Shown here in pieces: positions 8,778 to 17,436 of a DNA stretch of 64,000 nt. The position numbers and the translations under genes were made by a program. Position 1 is the first letter of the stretch; each line of letters starts with the position of its first letter. Source of the DNA: Clostridiaceae bacterium (GTDB lineage: Bacteria; Bacillota; Clostridia; Oscillospirales; Acutalibacteraceae); contig CAJGBV010000008.1 of the NCBI GenBank assembly GCA_904501755.1, forward strand, positions 8,046 through 72,045, written 5' to 3'. The notes beneath the pieces are model-generated. The model saw nothing but the letters and a program-made list of their open reading frames with translations, was not told the DNA's origin and made no database searches.

Positions 8778-10047
8778 GGTAACCGACCTTATCGGAAAAG
8801 GCTATGACGAGTTCTGGAACTGTAAAAAGCGGTACAGAGTTTTAAAGGGCGGTAAGGGAAGTAAAAAATCAAGCGTAACAGCCCTTAATCTTATTTACCG
8901 TCTTATGAAATATCCTCTCTCAAACCTACTTGTTATAAGGGCGGTTATGAACACTCACAGAAATTCCACCTTTGCGGTACTTTGCTGGGCACAGAAAAGG
9001 CTGGGTGTAGAAAAATACTGGAGTAACAGTGCATCAAATATGGAAATGACATATCTGCCCACAGGACAGAAAATCATCTTCAGAGGAACCGACGATGTAC
9101 TAAAGCTTGCCGGTCTTACTGTTCCCACAGGAACTATCAACTTTGTATGGATAGAGGAAGCTTTTGAAATAGGAAGCGAAGCAGATTTTGATAAATTAGA
9201 CCTTACTGTTCCAAGAGGTGAGGTAGAAAAGGGCTACTTTAAGCAAACCACCATAACCTTTAACCCCTGGAGCAGTGAACATTGGCTGAAAAAACGCTTT
9301 TTTGACACTGCATCAGACAACACATCGGTTTTTTCCACAAATTATCTGTGCAATGAGTTTCTTGATGAAACCGACCGACAGGTTTTTGAGCGTATGAAAA
9401 AAACAAATGCCAGAAAGTACGCTGTAGCAGGTCTTGGAGAATGGGGCATTGCCGAAGGTCTGGTTTTTGAAAACTGGACGGTGCAAAGTCTTGATTTCAA
9501 AGACGAAAATCCCGAGGACTGGAAGGCTTTTTTCGGTCTTGACTATGGCTACACCAATGACCCTACGGCTTTTATAGCCTTTGCCGTTAACAAAAAGAAA
9601 ATGCAGCTTCATATTTTTGATGAATTTTATGAAAAGCGGTTGCTAAACAGCGATATTGCTGCCCGTATAAAAAAGAAAGGCTTTGCAAAGGAGAGAATAC
9701 GAGCCGACTCAAGTGAGCCAAAATCCAATGAAGATTTAAGGCGAATGGGAATCTCCCGTATAACTCCTGCTGTAAAGGGACCTGACAGTATACTTAGCGG
9801 TATTGCAAGAATAAGCGAGTATAAAATAACGGTTGAGCCCTCCTGCACAGGAGCAATTACCGAGCTGAGCAGTTACCGCTATTCACAAAAATGCAACCAA
9901 AAAGGACAGCGAATTCCCGAGGACAGCAACAATCATCTTATGGATGCACTTCGCTATGCCTTTGAGGATGTGAAATATTTTAAGGAGGAAGCTACACCGC
10001 ACAGTAAATACTGCTGTAGTGATGTATTACTGAAAAAATGGAAATAA
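8764..10047 (+). CDS. Phage terminase large subunit (PBSX/Terminase_3 type)
   Basis: 427 residues. The N-terminal packaging ATPase has a Walker A variant GGKGSKKS at residues 29-36, Walker B FVWIEEA near 127-133, and coupling motif TFNPW. The C-terminal RNase-H-like nuclease domain has DYGYTNDPTA near residue 260 and RADSSEP near 315, supplying the acidic metal ligands. It would drive DNA into a capsid and cut it. All motifs look intact and the length is complete, so there is no sign of decay. It overlaps both neighbours by a few bases. Confidence 0.93.
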   Translation: MSTVKVTDLIGKGYDEFWNCKKRYRVLKGGKGSKKSSVTALNLIYRLMKYPLSNLLVIRAVMNTHRNSTFAVLCWAQKRLGVEKYWSNSASNMEMTYLPTGQKIIFRGTDDVLKLAGLTVPTGTINFVWIEEAFEIGSEADFDKLDLTVPRGEVEKGYFKQTTITFNPWSSEHWLKKRFFDTASDNTSVFSTNYLCNEFLDETDRQVFERMKKTNARKYAVAGLGEWGIAEGLVFENWTVQSLDFKDENPEDWKAFFGLDYGYTNDPTAFIAFAVNKKKMQLHIFDEFYEKRLLNSDIAARIKKKGFAKERIRADSSEPKSNEDLRRMGISRITPAVKGPDSILSGIARISEYKITVEPSCTGAITELSSYRYSQKCNQKGQRIPEDSNNHLMDALRYAFEDVKYFKEEATPHSKYCCSDVLLKKWK

Positions 10048-10280
10048 CCAAAATACTGATTATTATATCTGTAAATGTAACGGCCTTTACCATAGGACTG
10101 CTTTTTGGCAAAGCAGCACGGAAAATAAAGGACTGCCTTAAAAACCGTTACAGATGCACATTGACAAAAAATGCCGACTGGCAAACACTTGTTAATTATT
10201 ATCCCGGCGAACCGACAGAACATCTGTCTTCACATAAAAAACATAAAGGAGAAAACTTATGGAAGAAAAGAACGAAATAA
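10038..10280 (+). CDS. Small membrane protein of the phage cassette
   Basis: 80 residues: one hydrophobic segment (about residues 4-24) then a strongly basic, polar tail. It overlaps the terminase end by 10 bases and the next gene start by 22 bases in a different frame, consistent with tight phage gene packing. I do not recognise the family. The ribosome site is weak, so it may be translationally coupled or not expressed. Confidence 0.5.
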   Translation: MEITKILIIISVNVTAFTIGLLFGKAARKIKDCLKNRYRCTLTKNADWQTLVNYYPGEPTEHLSSHKKHKGENLWKKRTK

Positions 10281-10855
10281 CCCCGCAGCAATCCACAGAG
10301 AACAACAACCTGTTTATTCCTGTAAAATTCAACAAGGAAATACGGAACATTACTGTAGAAGAAGCTTCAAGCCTTTCCCAAAAGGGACTCAAGTATGATG
10401 CAATTTCTCCACAGTGGGAAAAGGTAAGGCTTTTTGCAAAACAGGAAAATATGAGCACCTCTGATTTCCTTAATGCACTGGAGAAGAAGAGAACAGAAAA
10501 AAGAATAGAAGAGCTCACACAGCAGTGCGGAGGAAACAGCGAAATGGCTCACCGTATTTTAAGTCTTGAAGGTAATACCGAAGAAGAACTTCGGGGACTC
10601 AACGATTTCAAGGAGTATTTTCCTGAGAAATCCACCGACAGCCTACCTACAGAGGTTATCGACCGCGCAAAAGAAAACAACTCTAACCTTCTTGACGAAT
10701 ATTTAAGGTACAAGGCAAGACAGGACGCACTTAAGTATGCGCAGGAAAAACAAAAACGGGAAAATATTCAAAGCTCTGTCGGTTCGCAAAAAGACAGCGG
10801 CTTATCCCGCTCACCCGAAAGCCACGAATTTATACGTGGTATATGGAATCATTAA
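10259..10855 (+). CDS. Scaffold-like protein preceding the capsid gene
   Basis: 198 residues, hydrophilic and mostly charged helix (LNALEKKRTEKRIEELTQQ, RYKARQDALKYAQEKQKREN), starting with a clear AAAGGAG ribosome site. Size, charge and position immediately before the major capsid gene match phage scaffolding proteins, which are too variable for a sequence-only call. The C-terminal tail is basic and serine-rich. Function is inferred from context. Confidence 0.6.
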   Translation: MEEKNEITPQQSTENNNLFIPVKFNKEIRNITVEEASSLSQKGLKYDAISPQWEKVRLFAKQENMSTSDFLNALEKKRTEKRIEELTQQCGGNSEMAHRILSLEGNTEEELRGLNDFKEYFPEKSTDSLPTEVIDRAKENNSNLLDEYLRYKARQDALKYAQEKQKRENIQSSVGSQKDSGLSRSPESHEFIRGIWNH

Positions 10856-10876
10856 ATTTAAAGGAGAAAAATTTTT

Positions 10877-12052
10877 ATGGCAATTAACACTTTAGAAAAT
10901 GCAAATGTATACAGCGAAGAGCTTGACCGCCTTTTCACACAGAAAAGTGCAACAGGCTTCTTTGCCGACAACGCCTTCGGAGCTCGCTTCGTAGGCGCAA
11001 AGACAGTTATCGTACCTGATATTGACTTTTCAGGTCTTGCTGATTATGACCGCGATACAGGCTTTACCAGAGGCGCAATAACTGTATCTAACACCTCTTA
11101 TACTATGAAGATGGACCGCGCCCGTTCTCTTCAGATTGACCGCGAAGACCTTGATGAAACAGGCGTTGCAAATCTTGCGGGTAAAATCTTGGGCGAATAT
11201 GTTCGCACAAAGGTTGTTCCCGAATGTGATGCTTATGTTCTTTCTAAGCTTTCAGGTCTTGCTGCTACAAGAGGTAATATTATAAACGGAGAAAACGATA
11301 AGCCCTACGCTGCACTTTGTGAGCTTATCAACAATGTTCAGGAAAAGGTAGGCTATGATACCGAGCTTGTTGCCTTTATTGACAGTTGTATGTATGCACG
11401 TCTTATGAACTCTGAAGAAATTTCCAAAATGATTACTGTATCAGATTTCAGTCAGGGCGAAATTAACCTTAAGGTTAAATCTCTTAACGGGGTAGCTCTT
11501 ATTCCTGTTGTAAGCGAAAGAATGAAGACCGCATACACCTATAAAACCGGCAATGCAGGCGGCTTTGTTCCTGCAGAAAACGCTAAAGAGGTTTATATGC
11601 TTGTATGTGCCAAGGACGGCGCTCACCTTATGAAGAAAACCGAAAAGATGCGTATTTTTGCTCCCGACCAGAATCCCGATGCAGACGCTTTTAAATTCGA
11701 CTACCGTATTTACTATGATGTATTCGTAAAGAAAAGCGGTCTTGATGCTGTATGGGCATGGCTTTCTCCCGAGGTAACCATTTCCACTCAGCCTGCAAAC
11801 AAGTCTGTAACTGAGGGCAGCATTACAGGAAATCTTTCTGTTACCGCTTCCGCTTCGGGCAGCACCCTTACTTATCAGTGGTACAAGTGTGACGAAAACG
11901 GTGCAAACGCTGTTAAAGTAGCAGGAGCAACCTCTGCTTCTATGTCCATTCCTACTGACCTTACCACCGGTGAGCACTACTTCTATGCAGTAATTACCGT
12001 TGACTCTCTTGCAAAGCACAATTCAAACATTGCTAAGGTAACTGTAGCTTAG
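10877..12052 (+). CDS. Major capsid protein with C-terminal Ig-like domain
   Basis: 391 residues. The first roughly 295 resemble HK97-like capsid subunits: an early NANVYSEELDRLFTQKS region, DIDFSGLADYDRDTGFTRGAI, then a long helix/beta core ending in the VFVKKSGLDAVWAW segment. Residues about 300-391 form an immunoglobulin-like module (VTISTQPANKSVTEG start, SGSTLTYQWYK core, YYAVITVDS-like end) of the kind that decorates phage surfaces and binds glycans. The SD AAAGGAG is strong. The gene is followed by a perfect terminator palindrome, consistent with high expression. Confidence 0.85.
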   Translation: MAINTLENANVYSEELDRLFTQKSATGFFADNAFGARFVGAKTVIVPDIDFSGLADYDRDTGFTRGAITVSNTSYTMKMDRARSLQIDREDLDETGVANLAGKILGEYVRTKVVPECDAYVLSKLSGLAATRGNIINGENDKPYAALCELINNVQEKVGYDTELVAFIDSCMYARLMNSEEISKMITVSDFSQGEINLKVKSLNGVALIPVVSERMKTAYTYKTGNAGGFVPAENAKEVYMLVCAKDGAHLMKKTEKMRIFAPDQNPDADAFKFDYRIYYDVFVKKSGLDAVWAWLSPEVTISTQPANKSVTEGSITGNLSVTASASGSTLTYQWYKCDENGANAVKVAGATSASMSIPTDLTTGEHYFYAVITVDSLAKHNSNIAKVTVA

Positions 12053-12066
12053 TAAAGTTCAAAATC

Positions 12067-12093
12067 ACAGGGGAGAAGCTTCTCCCCTGTTTC
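12067..12093 (+). terminator. Terminator/attenuator after the capsid gene
   Basis: A perfect 24-base palindrome (12067-12090) with arm ACAGGGGAGAAG, followed by a short T-run, between the capsid stop and the portal ribosome site AAGGAGG. It would reduce portal relative to capsid mRNA. Confidence 0.75.
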
Positions 12094-12107
12094 ATTAAGG
12101 AGGCACT

Positions 12108-13544
12108 ATGAACACCCCAAAAGAAATATTTAAAGAATATGAAACATCAAGAAATTTTAAGCTCTCCCTCGGGGAAAAAGGTCTGTATAGCCAAAACGAA
12201 ATCAACAGGCGTTTTTATATGGGGGATCAGTGGTACGGTGCTAACGTTGGTTCTGACCGTCCTTTAGTCCGTCATAACATTGTTAGACGCATCGGCGAAT
12301 ATAAAATGGGAGAGCTTATTTCAGACAAAACCCGCATACGCTTTACTGCCGAGGGTATTTCCTATCTGAACAAAGAAAACGAGGATTCTCTTGCTTTAAA
12401 ATCACAGGTAGCATCAGGTAAATATACATTCAAAGAAAATGCCGATGACAATGAAATCCGACTATTAAGCCAAGCGCTGAGCGACTATCTTGACATAACA
12501 AACCAGAAGCTTCATTTCGGCAGTAAAACCGCTGATATTTTAAGGAACAGCTTTGTTAGTGGCACAGGTGTCCTTTATACCTATTGGGATAACGACGCCG
12601 AAAACGAAAAGGGGGATATTGCCTGCGAGGTGCTGCCTGTGGAGAATGTATATTTTGCCGACTACAGTGAGGAAGATACCGAAAAACAGCCCTATATAAT
12701 TCTTGTTACCCACTGCGATACACAAACTCTTAAACACACTGCAGCTATGTGGGGCGGGGAGCCTGAAAAAATCAAAAGCGATAGCTACTCTGATACAAAA
12801 ACCACTGTATTTACAAAGCTTTACAAGCATTACAAAGAAAATGCCTGTAATGTTATGGCTGTTTGTGTAACCGAAACGGCAGTTGTCCGTCCTGCTTATA
12901 ATACCCACCTTTCAAGATACCCTATAAATATTTTCCAGTGGGAAAAGAGGGACGGCTGTATTTTAGGAGAGAGCGAAGTAACACATCTGCTTCCAAATCA
13001 AATAGCAATCAATCGTATGCTGACCGCTCACGTGTGGGCAAGTATGTCTATGGGTATGCCGATTATGACGGTAAACGGCGATACTGTTGCAGGAGAAATT
13101 ACCAATGACCCCGGACAGATAATCAAAATTTACGGCACCAATGAGGATGTAGCAGGAGCTATTCGTTTTGTTTCTCCGCCCGACTTTTCCACAAACTTCA
13201 GCACAGGCATATCTGACCTTATTACCAACACACTTGAGTCAAGCGGTGCAGGTATGACAACCCTTGGCAAAATTAACTACAACAACACTGCCGCCATACA
13301 GTCGCTATCTCAGGTAGCAGGTGTTTCTATGGCTTCTCTTGTTTTACGTTACAGAACGTTTTTAGAGGAAATCGCTCTTTTATGGTTGGATTTCTGGAAG
13401 GTCAAATACGGCAAACGAAGTATTCTTATTGAGGATGAAAACGGGCAGTGGTATTTTCCCTTTGACAGCTCCCGATACTTAAACGTTCATTTCCACGCAA
13501 AAGCAATAAAGGAGGAAACAAATGAAAGCCAGTCAACTTTATAA
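12108..13544 (+). CDS. Phage portal protein
   Basis: 478 residues. N-terminal YEDSRNFKLSL-type helix, NRRFYMGDQWYG and RPLVRHNIVRRIGEYKMGEL, then a beta-rich middle and a long C-terminal helical region near 380-440 (IQSLSQVAGVSMASLVLRYRTFLEEIALLW). This matches portal proteins of the P22-like/SPP1-like fold, the dodecameric ring through which DNA is packaged. It ends 23 bases inside the next gene. Portal lying after the capsid gene is less usual than terminase-portal-capsid order but known. No frame disruption is seen. Confidence 0.82.
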   Translation: MNTPKEIFKEYETSRNFKLSLGEKGLYSQNEINRRFYMGDQWYGANVGSDRPLVRHNIVRRIGEYKMGELISDKTRIRFTAEGISYLNKENEDSLALKSQVASGKYTFKENADDNEIRLLSQALSDYLDITNQKLHFGSKTADILRNSFVSGTGVLYTYWDNDAENEKGDIACEVLPVENVYFADYSEEDTEKQPYIILVTHCDTQTLKHTAAMWGGEPEKIKSDSYSDTKTTVFTKLYKHYKENACNVMAVCVTETAVVRPAYNTHLSRYPINIFQWEKRDGCILGESEVTHLLPNQIAINRMLTAHVWASMSMGMPIMTVNGDTVAGEITNDPGQIIKIYGTNEDVAGAIRFVSPPDFSTNFSTGISDLITNTLESSGAGMTTLGKINYNNTAAIQSLSQVAGVSMASLVLRYRTFLEEIALLWLDFWKVKYGKRSILIEDENGQWYFPFDSSRYLNVHFHAKAIKEETNESQSTL

Positions 13545-13866
13545 AACAGCCCTATCTCTTGCAGGAATAAGAGAGGATGAGGAATATCTTATCTCTTCTC
13601 AAAAAGCCGACGGCCTTATTTTTGTAAATAATGTACTCAGTGATTTATCGCTGAAAACTGCCGAAAGTCTTGTTGAAGAGCTGGACATTGAGCAACCGCT
13701 TTGCGATGCCGCCGTTTTCGGAATAGCTTATTATATCAGTCTGCATCTTTCAAATGGGGAGAAAAGTGAGCTACTTTCGACTCTTTACAGTGCTAAAAGA
13801 GCAAAGGCTCTTTCAAAAATCGAAACCCGTCAGGATACACTCCCCAAAAATGTGAGGTGCATATAA
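13522..13866 (+). CDS. Head-to-tail adaptor (connector) protein
   Basis: 114 residues, predicted all-helical (QLYKTALSLAGIREDEEYL, CDAAVFGIAYYISLHLSNGEK). Size, helical content and position directly after portal match ring adaptors such as P22 gp4 or phi29/T7-type connectors. The start is AAAGGAGGAAACAAATG, a strong ribosome site inside the portal 3' end. It overlaps the next gene by one base (ATAATG). Family assignment is by context. Confidence 0.6.
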   Translation: MKASQLYKTALSLAGIREDEEYLISSQKADGLIFVNNVLSDLSLKTAESLVEELDIEQPLCDAAVFGIAYYISLHLSNGEKSELLSTLYSAKRAKALSKIETRQDTLPKNVRCI

Positions 13867-15935
13867 TGAAATTTCCTTCCCTTAAAAACGGCTCCTTAAA
13901 AAAGCAGTCGACCTCCCGTATAACAGGTACGATTTCTGCTCACGACCCGATTTCTCTTGCTTGTGATAAGCTTAGCCACAGCAATAATATATGGAACAGC
14001 CGAGGAGTCCTTGCTACCCGTCCCGCCTTGGTAAGTGAAAATGGTATTCTTATTGACAACGGCTATCCCACAAACGACCAAAAGGTATTTATTGCAGATT
14101 TCCCCTTTACTTTTGTAGAAGGCTATAACACCCTTATGGCAGTGGCAAAGGAAATTTATTTTGACCGTACTGATATTTGGTTTTATGCCGTTAATGATAT
14201 GGGACAGACAAAACAGCTTTTCACTCTTGAGCTTGTATCTGCTAACGGCGGATTTGGTTATGATATAAAAAATATACTTTTTATAAAGGGCTCTGCTATG
14301 AAGGGTTGCGGAATTTTTGTCATAATTCCAACCAGAAGCACCTCTTTGAAATCCGACGAAGTAATTACTCAGGTAAAATATTATGAATTAAACTCCGACT
14401 GTTCAGGACTTGCAAATATTTCACCTCAGCAATTTTACCATCCTCTGATTATGAAGCATGGCCACGGCAACGAATATTCCCAGCTTATTGAACCTGCGAT
14501 TAAGGATACCGTCTACCCCGAAGGTATTAATTATTTAGGAGGCGGATTTGAGGCCGATTTTTCCTGTGATGACACCTCTTACTCCTTTTCTTTGCCTGTA
14601 TCCCTTGCCAAAGACAGTTCTGTAAGAATAGAATATTACACCTCTACCTATCAAAAGAGGGATTTTATTATTCCCTCTAATTCAAACTATTCTGATGAAC
14701 AAAATTTTATGGATGTAGTCCTTAAATTCAGAGTGGACAGAGAATCGGGCACAATAACCGCCCTTGCAAACAATGAAAATTATCCTCTTCCCCGACTTCG
14801 CCGTGACAATTCCCTGAGAATTTTTGCATATACTGATACAAGCGAAAAAGCTTATGCTCTTCTCAGCCGACGGATAAAGCCTGTTAGCTTTGACTGCCGT
14901 TTATTTCTCTCAGGAGGTCAGACAAACGGTGACAGGGTTTATTATTCCGGAAAAAATCAGCCACTGTATTTCTGTGAAGAAAACAGCTTTAACGTAGGGG
15001 ATGACCGAGGGGATGTTACTGCACTTTCTCAGCAAAACAGGTATATATTCGCTTTTAAGGAAAGACAGATATATCGTATAAGCCTTGAAGAAAGCAAGGA
15101 AATTGACCGCGACACATTAAGGGATGACGATACCATTACCCTTTCCCCAAAGCCGTCAAGAAAAATTGCAAGGGTTACGAATTTTATAGGCTGTGACCGA
15201 CCCCGAACAATAATGACCTGTTCAAACCGCCTTGTTTGGTATCACAGTGACGGTGCCGTTTACACCCTTTATGGCAGTAATCTTTACACCGAGGGAAGTG
15301 TATACGAGCTATCGGCAGACATAAAGGACAGCCTTGCTTTACTGAGCGAAGAAGAAAAGCAGAAAATCTTTGCCGTAACCATAAACGGCTACTATGCTCT
15401 TATTGCAAAAAATAAAATTTTTGTAATGGACACTCTTGTAAGCGGATTTGCCTATCTCTCAGGGCATAAAAGTCCTGATAAAGCCTATAGCGGTCTTTCT
15501 TGGTTTTTCTGGGAAACGCCACGGGAAACTATGATAATAGATGCTTTTTCCAAGGCGTATAATTCATATTTTATTATGTCGGATACAAATACTGTTTGTA
15601 TTTATTTATCTGCACTAAAAGGCGAAAACGACCTTATATATGACAAATCTGCAAATCCTGTTACTGTGGATATAGACTATTCCTTTACTACAGCTTTTCT
15701 TGGCAGCGAACAGGACAAAATCCGCAAAATAACTGTCCGTGCAATGTTTGGCGGAGAGGCTCTACTAACCGTTTTTAACGATAACACCGATATTTACAGC
15801 TTTAGCATTAAAGGTAAAAACAGGTTTTGCGACTATATTATTCCTATGAGCATAAATGGCAGAGCAGGAATTAAGGTGCAGGGCAAGGGATTGTTCCAAC
15901 TTAACAATATACTTATCGAAAACACTGAAAGGTAA
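13866..15935 (+). CDS. Large beta-propeller-like tail nozzle/stabilisation protein
   Basis: 689 residues from the ATG at 13866, which overlaps the previous stop and has a GAGGTG ribosome site; an upstream GTG at 13857 is less likely. The protein is beta-rich with aromatic blades (RYIFAFKERQIYRIS, CSNRLVWYHSDGAVYTLYG, YYALIAKNKIFVMDT) and a central YYSGKNQPLYFCEENSFNVGD segment. This resembles podovirus nozzle/stabilisation proteins (T7 gp12, P22 gp10 type), which plug the short tail. Not a firm homology call. If right, the module builds a short-tailed particle. No tail tape measure or spike gene follows. Confidence 0.55.
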   Translation: MKFPSLKNGSLKKQSTSRITGTISAHDPISLACDKLSHSNNIWNSRGVLATRPALVSENGILIDNGYPTNDQKVFIADFPFTFVEGYNTLMAVAKEIYFDRTDIWFYAVNDMGQTKQLFTLELVSANGGFGYDIKNILFIKGSAMKGCGIFVIIPTRSTSLKSDEVITQVKYYELNSDCSGLANISPQQFYHPLIMKHGHGNEYSQLIEPAIKDTVYPEGINYLGGGFEADFSCDDTSYSFSLPVSLAKDSSVRIEYYTSTYQKRDFIIPSNSNYSDEQNFMDVVLKFRVDRESGTITALANNENYPLPRLRRDNSLRIFAYTDTSEKAYALLSRRIKPVSFDCRLFLSGGQTNGDRVYYSGKNQPLYFCEENSFNVGDDRGDVTALSQQNRYIFAFKERQIYRISLEESKEIDRDTLRDDDTITLSPKPSRKIARVTNFIGCDRPRTIMTCSNRLVWYHSDGAVYTLYGSNLYTEGSVYELSADIKDSLALLSEEEKQKIFAVTINGYYALIAKNKIFVMDTLVSGFAYLSGHKSPDKAYSGLSWFFWETPRETMIIDAFSKAYNSYFIMSDTNTVCIYLSALKGENDLIYDKSANPVTVDIDYSFTTAFLGSEQDKIRKITVRAMFGGEALLTVFNDNTDIYSFSIKGKNRFCDYIIPMSINGRAGIKVQGKGLFQLNNILIENTER

Positions 15936-15942
15936 ATTTCTT

Positions 15943-17085
15943 ATGAAAAAAATTATTGCAGTAATTCTCACTCTGATTATGCTGTGCGGTTGTAAGCAGA
16001 AACTTCCCGATACACAGCAGCAACAAACAGATTATTTATATGGTATATGGGTGACCTATGCAGAGCTGAGCAATGCCGCAAACCCCGACTTTAAAACAGG
16101 CTTTGAGGATATTTGCAAAAACGCACAGGCTATTGGTGCCAATGCTCTGTTTGTGCATCTTCGCGCCTTTTGCGACAGTGTTTATCCCTCAAAATATTTT
16201 CCCCTTTGTAGTTGGGCACAAAATAAGGAAGGCGATATGCTTCTTATTATGTCACAAATATGTAAAAAATACGACCTTGAGCTACACGGCTGGATTAACC
16301 CCTACCGAGTAGCCTCGTCACACAGTGACATAAACAGTCTTCCTCAGAACAGCCCTGTAAGAAATAATCCTCAGTTACTTGGAAATACAGCGCAGGGGCT
16401 TTACCTTAATCCCGCATCAGCACAAGCAAGAAAACTTGTTATCGACGGGGTCAGAGAAATTATAAACGGCTATGATATTGACGGAATACATTTCGACGAT
16501 TACTTTTATCCCACCACAGATGAAAGTTTTGATAAGCATTTGTATGAAGAATATATTTCACAAAACAAAAACCCTCTGCCCCTTGATGTCTGGCGGACAG
16601 TAAATGTAAATCTGCTGATTTCGGGAGTTTACGGTGCAATTAAAAACAGCGGCAAGGATGTCTGCTTTTCGGTCAGCCCTGCCGCTGATATAGAAAAAAA
16701 CAAAAATACCCTTTATGCCGATGTGAAAAGCTGGTGTCAGGCAGGTTACATAGATATGATAATTCCTCAGCTTTACTTTGGTTTTGATTATCCTGTAGAG
16801 AACTTTACTTTTGAACGGCTTTTGCTTGATTGGATTAAGCTGACAAAAGACAGCAACACACGGCTGTGCATAGGTCTTGCGCCCTATAAATTAGATACAG
16901 ATAAAGAGCCAGACAATCAGGAATGGAAAAACGGGACGGACATTGTAGCGCGGCAGCTTTTGCATATTAAAAATCAGGCAGATATTTCCGGTGCGGTGCT
17001 GTTTTCCTCCTCTTATCTCTTTAGCAAAGAAGAAAACTTTACTATTCAAAAAGAAAATATAAAAAATGTAATTAAGGAGAAATAA
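15943..17085 (+). CDS. GHL10-type glycosyl hydrolase-like lipoprotein
   Basis: 380 residues from the ATG at 15943 (SD AAAGG); the longer frame overlaps the previous gene. A signal peptide ends in the lipobox LCGC, so the mature protein is lipid-anchored. The rest is a TIM barrel of the GHL10/DUF187 family (YngK-like): GIWVTYAE start, GANALFVHLR, LHGWINPYRV, DGIHFDDYFYP with paired acidic residues at a strand end, and DMIIPQLYFG. Family members act on cell-surface glycans or peptidoglycan. It sits between phage structural genes and a holin, where an endolysin would be expected. Confidence 0.85.
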   Translation: MKKIIAVILTLIMLCGCKQKLPDTQQQQTDYLYGIWVTYAELSNAANPDFKTGFEDICKNAQAIGANALFVHLRAFCDSVYPSKYFPLCSWAQNKEGDMLLIMSQICKKYDLELHGWINPYRVASSHSDINSLPQNSPVRNNPQLLGNTAQGLYLNPASAQARKLVIDGVREIINGYDIDGIHFDDYFYPTTDESFDKHLYEEYISQNKNPLPLDVWRTVNVNLLISGVYGAIKNSGKDVCFSVSPAADIEKNKNTLYADVKSWCQAGYIDMIIPQLYFGFDYPVENFTFERLLLDWIKLTKDSNTRLCIGLAPYKLDTDKEPDNQEWKNGTDIVARQLLHIKNQADISGAVLFSSSYLFSKEENFTIQKENIKNVIKEK

Positions 17086-17087
17086 AA

Positions 17088-17360
17088 ATGAAACTTAAAA
17101 TCACAAAAGGAACTATCGTCAGAACAATAATGACTATAATTGTAATAATTAACATAGTTCTTGAGAAATTCGGTATTGATATAATTAATACTGACGAAAA
17201 CTTTATTGCCGGTGCTGTTGAAATGTTTATCGAGGCAGGCTCAATTATTGCTTCCTGGTGGTATAATAACAGCTTTTCCTATGCCGCAAAAAAAGCCGAC
17301 CGCTTTTTTATGGCTGTTAAAGAATATGACGCCACTCACAACATAACGCCCACTAAATAA
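17088..17360 (+). CDS. Phage holin, SPP1 family type
   Basis: 90 residues: basic N-terminus, a hydrophobic span (about 10-28), a second hydrophobic/amphipathic stretch containing EAGSIIASWWYNNS, and a charged tail. The WWYNNSF motif and length match the small SPP1-type phage holins that permeabilise the membrane at lysis. It starts 2 bases after the GHL10 stop, with SD AAGGAG, so the two are co-translated. It is the last gene of the cassette. Confidence 0.82.
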   Translation: MKLKITKGTIVRTIMTIIVIINIVLEKFGIDIINTDENFIAGAVEMFIEAGSIIASWWYNNSFSYAAKKADRFFMAVKEYDATHNITPTK

Positions 17361-17362
17361 TA

Positions 17363-17391
17363 TTGACAAAGCCACTTTAAAACTGTAAAAT
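17363..17391 (+). promoter_or_regulatory. SigA-type promoter for manA
   Basis: TTGACA at 17363-17368, a 17-base spacer, TAAAAT at 17386-17391. It gives manA its own start immediately after the phage cassette. Confidence 0.8.
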
Positions 17392-17417
17392 AATAGACGG
17401 CTGATAGCCGTCTATTA
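17391..17417 (+). terminator. Hairpin between holin and manA
   Basis: TAATAGACGGCT and its inverted copy around a 3-base loop, with a weak T-rich tail. It begins where the manA promoter ends, so it may terminate the phage cassette transcript or form a 5' stabilising stem on manA mRNA. Confidence 0.6.
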
Positions 17418-17436
17418 TTTATTAGGAGAACGTTAT

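Noticed and set aside
13857..13865. GTG at 13857 as start of the nozzle-like protein
   Set aside because: The GTG lies inside the ribosome site of the ATG at 13866, which overlaps the previous stop in the usual coupled way.
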